A DNA stretch of 64,000 bases from Liolophura sinensis (Eukaryota; Mollusca; Polyplacophora; Chitonida; Chitonidae), in the NCBI RefSeq assembly GCF_032854445.1, contig NC_088305.1, positions 4,505,152 through 4,569,151 of the forward strand. Reading direction: 5' to 3'. Shown here in pieces: positions 57,490-64,000 of the stretch. A model generated the notes under the pieces. The model was not told where the DNA came from. It did not search any database and saw nothing but the letters and a program-made list of their open reading frames with translations. Each line of letters starts with the position of its first letter. Within the stretch, counting starts at the first letter, position 1. The position numbers were made by a program, and so were the translations under genes.

Positions 57490-58310
57490 CATGGATAAGA
57501 GGCATTTTATTTCAGTTAATTGCGAAGTACAACCAAAATACTCTCTGCAGAAGGTAATTGCTGTTTGAAGATCGTCAAATTGGATTCTAACAACCTTGCT
57601 GTCCAGAAATACAGTAAGGTGCATTTTTTATTAATAGGCCAACCAATCAGATAGCTAACCTGTCTGAAATCGATAACGGCCACTGCCTTACATCGTCCCC
57701 GATAGCACAATTGAGCGTCCGCTTCGGGAACGGCAGATCCTGGGTCATTCATGGGTAGAGTCACACCTAAAACCTTAAAATAGGAAGTTGTAACTTTTTC
57801 TCTTGGGTTTAGTATAAAGGGGATAATGCAACAATTGGTACACTCGTATCAGTAGCAATAAAGCGTCTCAGTGAAGCGCAAAGGGGGCACAATACATGCA
57901 CTCTAAGGATTCCTTATAGTCACTTGACTGAAAAATTGTTAAGTAAAACGTTAAACCCCAAAAATTGTTAAGTAGAGCGTTAAACCCCAAGCACTCAGTC
58001 ACTAACCTCACTGCCTTACACGGCCCGAAGGATGTTATTGTGTGTTTCAACAACGATTCTGATATAAGAGCTTATATTCAGTTTGCCTGTCAAATGTCAA
58101 CAAAGTGAGACCATCCATCAGTTGCAAACCACCCAATTATCTGGCGCTTGCCATATGGCCAGAGAGCAATTGGTAAATCGGCAATATATCCGAAGTAGGC
58201 ATATTCAAATCAACAGACTTGGTCATTGCAATTAAGTTAAGTAACTTGTAGCAATTTATTGCCCCAGCTGTTCGTCCCCATTATTACCCAAATGGGATAA
58301 TGTCAACTAC
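57490..58310 (-). repeat. Family-D repeat, inverted, split by SINE-B
   Basis: 57570-57625 (GATTCTAACAACCTTGCTGT, CCAGAAATACAGTAAGG) and 58115-58310 (CCATCCATCAGTTGCAA, GAGAGCAATTGGTAAATCGG, GCAATTTATTGCCCCAGCTG) are the inverse of the right and left halves of family D. The SINE-B at 57693-58008 lies between them. Confidence 0.65.
57693..58008 (+). mobile_element. SINE-B copy 2 with 12-bp target-site duplication
   Basis: Opposite orientation to copy 1: head CCCGATAGCACAATTGAGCG and CAGATCCTGGGTC first, end GTTAAACCCCAAGCACTCAG last. CACTGCCTTACA occurs exactly on both sides (57681-57692, 58009-58020). The 3' region contains a tandem doubling of AAAATTGTTAAGTA plus GCGTTAAACCCC (about 57930-57990). 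Confidence 0.92.
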
Positions 58311-59890
58311 ATGTTCGAATGTTCTACTGACCCACCCACCTAACGGCTGTATTCGATTTTGAGTCTGCCGAGAAAATAATGCTTAGATCCACCAGACCTA
58401 CGCTGTGCAAAGTCCAGGTATTAACATGACTTGTGTATTTGTTGTGGTTTTCACCTAATGGTAACAATTTAAACACAAGTAACAACTTAAACACAGGTAA
58501 CAAAGTCTGCCTTTGGGGCGTACCATCGAAATAAAACAATAAATAAATAAATGTATATAAAAGTGATTTTAGAGTAAAGTATTTTACTCTTAAGCTACCC
58601 CCACAACACCCCCACCCCCCAGCCTATATTTTCCGAAAATTGTCAATAAGGAAAATTCTGTGGGAAATCCGTAACTGGTCTAAGTTGACCAACCGACGAG
58701 ATAACATGCAAATGAGAAAGCGTAAAGATTACCACAGTGAAACGTTCGTGTAAACAGTATGATAGGTTGAAAGCGAATTAAAATTTTAGTAAGCCAAACA
58801 CAATTTTCCTGTCTCTCGATAATGTATTATAAAGTATTCGTAATTCCCAACGATCTGTGTGGGAGAAATCAAGTTATATGGTAGGCTGCGTAATTATAAC
58901 ACAATGCCGTTTCTGATATTTCAAACTTCTCCCGTCATCTGGAAAACAAGGGGAGATCTTCTGAATATAGCGAGTTGATAGTCGAAGGTTAGCCCCGAAT
59001 AAAACTGAACATTCAATCGTTCACTCAAAGCCATATACATGTCCTTGCACACCTGAAAATCCCAACTTTACGTAGATGACGCCTAAAATAACAGCACAAG
59101 TTTTTGGCACATCTGTCCCAGGACGAAGCCATAGAGTGAAACCTTTATCTCGACATTTACTGTCACCGGATTTGGGAATAAACTGGGGATTTGCTGTTTC
59201 CCTCGCCTTCACTGGCTGTGGGTCGTCGGTGTCAATTAGTGTTTGATGAATCCAGTGTGGCCGTTTGCAAACTCAAATCTTTATTCCAGATGAATTGTTT
59301 TTCCACCAATATGTTGTACACATCTGTACCTGACGTGTAAGACATTTCGACAGTAACTTTGCACCCCAGAGGTTTAATGCGGGCAGTCCGGTTCCTCCCC
59401 ATGTAAAACTAAACGCAATCGTATGAGTGAAAAATTCCTGATTATTGCGTTAAGCAACAACGAAACAAAGAAATAAAGAAAGTAATATTAATTGGTACTG
59501 GGTTTATAGTAATATTAATTGGTACTGGGTTTAAATATATAATATATTATAACGAAACGTGAAAACGAATTCACTCATGGCAGAGTAAATTTTATTGGTG
59601 GCGACTCACCCATCTAGAATTACATCAGTCTAGAGAAGAATTTTACGGATCTTTGCTTTAGCCAGCTAACTATAAAGAAGGAATCTCTGTCTGCATTTAT
59701 GTATTTCTGACCCATTTACTACCCAACCGACAATTGCTGGGTGTAACTTTCAGGACTCAAGACAGTACATTGTCGCTTTTTGGAATATTGGATATGCGAG
59801 TTAGGCAATAACGAAGTCATACATACATATACTTTTCCTAACGGCAGTAAACTATACAAATTGTATGTATGACTATTTAACGTTTTCATG
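58310..59890. other. No gene recognised; SINE remnant and small tandem duplication
   Basis: A degenerate SINE-A-like remnant (CGGTTCCTCCCCATG, GTATGAGTGAAAAATTCCTG) lies at about 59388-59470. An exact 27-base tandem duplication (AGTAATATTAATTGGTACTG plus GGTTTAT) covers 59481-59534. An AATAAATAAATAAATG tract at 58539-58553 may be an old SINE tail. Confidence 0.45.
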
Positions 59891-60883
59891 TACTGTTAGT
59901 CTGCGGACCTTTGTGTTATATGTTATAAGCGTAACAGGCCCTGTTATATATGTACAGCGCGGACCTGATGGAAAGCACCTTGTTCAAGGCTTTGTTTATT
60001 TCACTGGCTGTTCATTGGCTGTTAGTTCTGTGTTTAAAAATAGTTGAATCCACCTGGGACGTATATAAGCCGTGTTTTCTGTGCAGAGGGGAGGTATTTT
60101 TGCTGCATCCACTGGGAGTCAGGAGAGTGTGCGACGCTCTCGTATCGAGTCCATTATATTTATATGAGCTGGTGATGCCAGTTTCGTTTGGGAGGACAGA
60201 TTTTTATGCCGGCACCGTTTGTGTACCACAGTAGTACTGATGTCTGGTTTATATGAATTTCTGCGGAAGTCACGTTTATTGGTGTTCGGATCTTTATTAT
60301 GATTATACAGTGTTGACTGTGTAATTTGTTTAACACGCTGACCTCACCTGACCGACAAGGTCGTCAAGGACTCTAAACTGAAGTTTTCAGTTTTGCAAAG
60401 GACGTTCGTTCTGCCACAAGGTGACATTACTCTACGCCTCTGAACGGCTCGTTTGTGAGCTTCTGCGGGAGCTGTGGCTGTTCTAAAGTGGATTATACTT
60501 CCATGCCTGTATTTACCCTGTGTTGTGCTCTGCGGGTGTGACGTCATTCAAAGGCTTGACTGTTCCAGTTCTGTGTAACCTGTGTACTGTGTTCGTGTTC
60601 GCTATCCTAGCGAAGTACCTGACTAGGACAATTAGTGACTTGTGTGAATTGTGTGTTTATCCCATGGTCTTTACGTTGGATCTCCTGGAATACGTTCCTT
60701 GGGATGCAAAGGTGAACTGGAAGCTTTTAAAGACCGGTAATACTGATGTGTATGTTTTTTTTATGTTGTTGTTGTTGAACTGTCTGTAAAACTGTACGTC
60801 TCATTTTATATATAAAGCATTGTTTACATTGTAATATTGAGTCACTGAGTCTGTTTTCTGTTGCCGTTTTCATTACCGTAACA
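59890..60883 (+). repeat. Probable solo LTR
   Basis: The region begins with TGTTA-type sequence (candidates at 59894, 59914 or 59921) and ends ATTACCGTAACA at 60883, so TGTTA/TAACA would be inverted termini. TATATAAG at 60062-60069 is a good TATA box, and ATATAAAGCATTG near 60814 may serve in polyadenylation. No PBS or gag follows. Target-site duplication not found. Two hydrophobic frames inside look incidental. A host promoter region is an alternative. Confidence 0.4.
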
Positions 60884-60889
60884 ATGTGT

Positions 60890-61780
60890 TCACTGTTTAA
60901 TCCTACGTGCACGAAATAATAAAGAAATGTCACAAGAATTAACTGTTCTTGCCATTCAGTCCTATGCGTTGTTGTCACTGGTGTCAACATCTTCACAGCT
61001 GATCAAACTAACAATCCAGAGATTCACAACCCTACGCAGACTTTCTTGCCGCCCGTGCTGCTGCCCAATCTGTCACAATAAACATATTTCTATTAATTAT
61101 AAACTACTATATCTGACGAAACATTAGCTCAAAGCAAAATGATTTTACATGATGCATTACTATTGGCTTTTAGATAATTCCGCGAAATAACCTGTCCATG
61201 GCCTCTCAAAGTGAATTCATCAGGAAGCATACAGTTATTAGATGTTTGGCAACATGCTTTCAGTCACTGCGTGACACCGTGTATCTCTTGAGGCAAGTGC
61301 CTCCGTTAACTTGAAGGCTTTGTTGTGACAGGAGACGTAGCCTTTAATGTTTCCCTAGATCAGCTCTAGCAAATTTAACTCACAAGCCCTCGGCGTCAGT
61401 AAAATCAAACTTCCATTCTGATGGGCATACGTCTGGCTACAAAATTAACATTCATGCTGTGGAAGATCTGACCGCTTTGGGCTTTCGTACCGACTCTCCA
61501 GTGTTTGCACTGCTTTCCTTCATTCTGGATAGTCCTCACATTCAATTTCAGTATTTGTGCAGCCCTCCTGTTGAGACATTCGTCTACTATCATCGTTTGT
61601 GACGTTCTTTAGATGATTGCATAAGTTTAAAACAGCCAATTTCTCTTTATAAGTCATGTTTTCCTCTCGCAATTGTGCACACAGCTTGACGTGTCATTCA
61701 CATATAACAGGTGACAGATGCAACGTTCACCCAAGCCACACCGGACACCACCCATTTTACTAGCTTGTCACTTATTTTTT
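60890..61780. other. No gene recognised
   Basis: Nothing I can identify. Confidence 0.4.
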
Positions 61781-61784
61781 GAAA

Positions 61785-62010
61785 TAATTATGACGTCACT
61801 AAAGCAATGGGTTCTTGCCGTCGAAACTGAGCTTAGGCGGTTTAACATTCTAATTTGGTTTTCTTTGCCAGAATATGGACTTCTAACATATCTATGTGTA
61901 GAGCTTCTGTTGTTACGTGTCAATAACTATGGGCAAGTTTGGTAGCGAGTATGATTGATTTTACAGACAACTCAATATAGGTATCTCACTATAAGAAATA
62001 GATTATAGTG
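61785..62010. repeat. Family-G foldback element, right arm only
   Basis: AATTATGACGTCACTAAAGC, AATGGGTTCTTGCCGTCGAA, GTGTAGAGC, TTGTTACGTG and TTTGGTAGCGAGTATGATTG match 17530-17720 closely. Terminal AAGAAATAGATTATAG at about 61994. Confidence 0.75.
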
Positions 62011-62356
62011 AATTCTTCTCTATGCAAGAAATTATACATTCAGAAAACACCGTAAACGACTTACAGGATAAAGAGCACAACAAGAGAATTCATTTAGATT
62101 GAAGTATGTATTGATTTGCATAGTAACCCGGTTTTTCGTGAAGTAAACGGACAGCCACTCAGTTTTGGCACCTCGCTTTAAAACCTTGGAATGGTAAATT
62201 GGTGTGTTTTTTCCGCCATTCTAGAAAACACGCAATGACTTTGCCAGTAGTTTCAGTAAGGGTAATCTCTGTTATCCGTCATGTTATGTTGTTTAGGAAG
62301 AGGGAACAGCCATTCTATATGGGGTTTTTAAGAAGCGAAAGTAAGATTGGTAACGG

Positions 62357-62835
62357 CATGGCGGCTCATAGTCACCCTCGCCTGTGTTTAGGCAATAGGA
62401 AGAAAATTATCTGAATAGACGGCTGCATAGCCATCCCCGTGTGTGTTTGAGCAATAGCAAACAAACTATTTGAACATGACGGCTTTATATATCCACCCTG
62501 GCGTCAGTTTGAGCAATAGGAAGAAAACTATTTGAACACGAGGGTAACAGCCTCCAATGTACCATAGATTTCTTCATTCTGGTCTTGAGAGAAATGGGCA
62601 AGCCGCATGCCACAGTCCTATGTTTTTGAGCAATACCAAATAAGCTATCTGAATATAACGGCTATATATCGCGGGTGTTTGGGCAATGGGAAGAAAACTA
62701 TCCGAACATGGCGGCTATATAACCACCCTGGCATGTGTTTGGGCAATATGAAGACAACTACTTGAACATGAGGGTGACACCCTCCGATGTACTATAGATT
62801 ACTTTATTCTGGTCTTCACAGAAATAGCATAAGTG
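62357..62835. repeat. Higher-order satellite: (A-A-A-B) x 2, ~60 bp subunits
   Basis: Subunits A start at about 62357, 62415, 62475, 62598, 62654 and 62706 and share GGCGGCT...CC, then GTTTGAGCAATAGGAAGAAA and ACTATTTGAACA. Subunits B start at 62536 and 62766 and share GAGGGT(A/G)ACA(G/C)CCTCC and ATTCTGGTCTT. The two superunits are about 230-240 bases each. Confidence 0.85.
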
Positions 62836-62889
62836 TTAAATAATTTGCCAATATATGCATGATAATACCCTACTCATCGAAACAAACAT

Positions 62890-63960
62890 TCATATACCAG
62901 CCGTCAACCATTAAGCACGCTCCAGGTCAATAATCGCAAGGCCAATTCCCCCAAAAGACGGATAACACAAGCCACCGTGAAACTAAGAAAGTATATTAAG
63001 TACGGAAATAAGACGGAATCATGCAAAGAGAATGAAATTATATATCCAACATGGTGATCTAATTCAACGCGATGAATATCACGCCTCTAGCTCCGGGTTA
63101 AGCGGTATAAGAGACAATCATCAAGCAGCGCGCCAGATATTCTGGACGCTCTGTCCATATTTACTTACAAGAGAATTATACTCGTTTCAAATATAAGAAT
63201 TTGGAGAGAAGGAGTGTGATGAAATAACCTCGACACACTAGTTTTTGCAGTAATAACTTGTGACGTTGATTGACATCGTCCCACAGCACGCAGGATCTAA
63301 CAAATGCTACAAGATATGTACACGCCATATGAAGGACCCTTCGGTATATTGCTGTCCAAGTAAGGATAATTTACAATGTCAAAATTGAAGCTATCCCTCT
63401 TGTGGTAAAGTCTGTGGAAGAGTAAACGGCTTTGGTTTTGTAGAAGCATAGGTCCCGATAAGATGTACTATCTGAAGAGTCTGGTGAGGATTATCTGGTC
63501 AGGTGAGGATTAATTTTTGCATATAATCGTATTAATATTAAAACAGGTATAGGTCAGTCAAAAGAAGGGCACAATTTGTACCCACCGGAATACCTATACA
63601 CTGTTGATACATGGTTTCCCCGACGTTTTCCCCATGTTGTAGAGAGGGAAGAAATCCCAAGTAGATATGTCCTTACACGGTATGTGTATCACAGCATCTA
63701 GTTCTTCAGTGAGACATTTAGAGTTGTTAAGTATCGACATACAGTTGACGCCTGAATTTTTAGGAATTACACAACAGTACTTGATTCAGAATCACTGTAC
63801 CTCTTTTAGTGCTTTCGTTAGGAAAGTTAATACAAGTTTGGCTCTACAGCTTTTTGACCCCGCAATAAAACGAGCTTTGTATAGAGATTTGTGTATTTCA
63901 GGAATTCAGTACAGTTGTGGGATGTCACTGTGACGGGAAGGTACAATCCTCTGTTTGAGA
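62890..63960 (-). mobile_element. PLE-like retroelement copy running to the window end
   Basis: Collinear with 46985-48400: terminal CAGGTCAATAATCGCAAGGC, CTCTGTCCATATTTACTTAC, AAGGACCCTTCGGTATATTG, ATCCCTCTTGTGGTAAA (RT region after the catalytic box) and AAATCCCAAGTAGATATGTC, CAGTGAGACATTTAGAG (RT fingers region). The catalytic-box part is missing (about 63500-63600), so RT is internally deleted. Confidence 0.75.
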
Positions 63961-64000
63961 AAGGAATGATGGGTTTCAGTTAGAGTATAAGTCATTCTGG

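Noticed and set aside
59950-60789. Two hydrophobic frames (94 and 89 codons) in the probable solo LTR
   Set aside because: The first starts upstream of the TATA box, neither has a recognisable domain, and both are explained by base composition.

Overview
This window looks like a gene-poor, transposable-element-rich stretch of an animal nuclear genome. No prokaryotic operon structure is visible: long open frames are absent outside retroelements, possible exons end at splice-like GTAAGT or AG signals, and one 200-base N run marks an assembly gap. The most frequent short repeat is a tRNA-headed SINE with an (AAATA)n tail and a body I associate with molluscs and related lophotrochozoans. A marine lophotrochozoan is my best guess, from memory of the repeat and not from a search.

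Layout. 1-9 kb: one credible host exon (a Rho/Rnd-like small GTPase P-loop exon on the minus strand, 1436-1558), then mostly unannotatable DNA with scattered repeats. 9-12 kb: two copies of a ~1.1 kb noncoding segment; one carries a SINE insertion whose empty site is preserved in the other. 13-18 kb: short tandem arrays, a CTCGCGAG palindrome and two large foldback (long inverted repeat) elements. 21-23 kb: a wrecked Ty3/gypsy element in conventional order (RNase H before integrase). 26.8-30.3 kb: a second, minus-strand Ty3/gypsy element in which integrase lies upstream of reverse transcriptase. 30.3-37.7 kb: a ~5.6 kb Ty3/gypsy LTR retrotransposon (31257-36821) inserted inside a Penelope-like reverse transcriptase element. 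38-58 kb: a mosaic of at least six interspersed repeat families (labelled D-I here), SINEs and another Penelope-like copy. 59.9-60.9 kb: a probable solo LTR. 62.4-62.8 kb: a small higher-order satellite. 62.9-64 kb: another Penelope-like copy running off the window.

The most coherent biology is in the two Ty3/gypsy elements with gag-PR-INT-RT-RNaseH order. This is the arrangement known for Gmr1-like elements, and the gag of the better-preserved copy has a capsid segment resembling the SCAN domain, which has been proposed to derive from Gmr1-like gag. Both copies are dead: they carry stops and frameshifts, one lacks the RT palm and the other lacks most of integrase. I found no convincing evidence of a wholly new system. 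The strongest leads for follow-up are the Gmr1-like family, the foldback elements, the conserved duplicated noncoding core and the satellite. All homology statements are by eye; no searches were run. Family letters (SINE-A, SINE-B, D-I) are local labels only.
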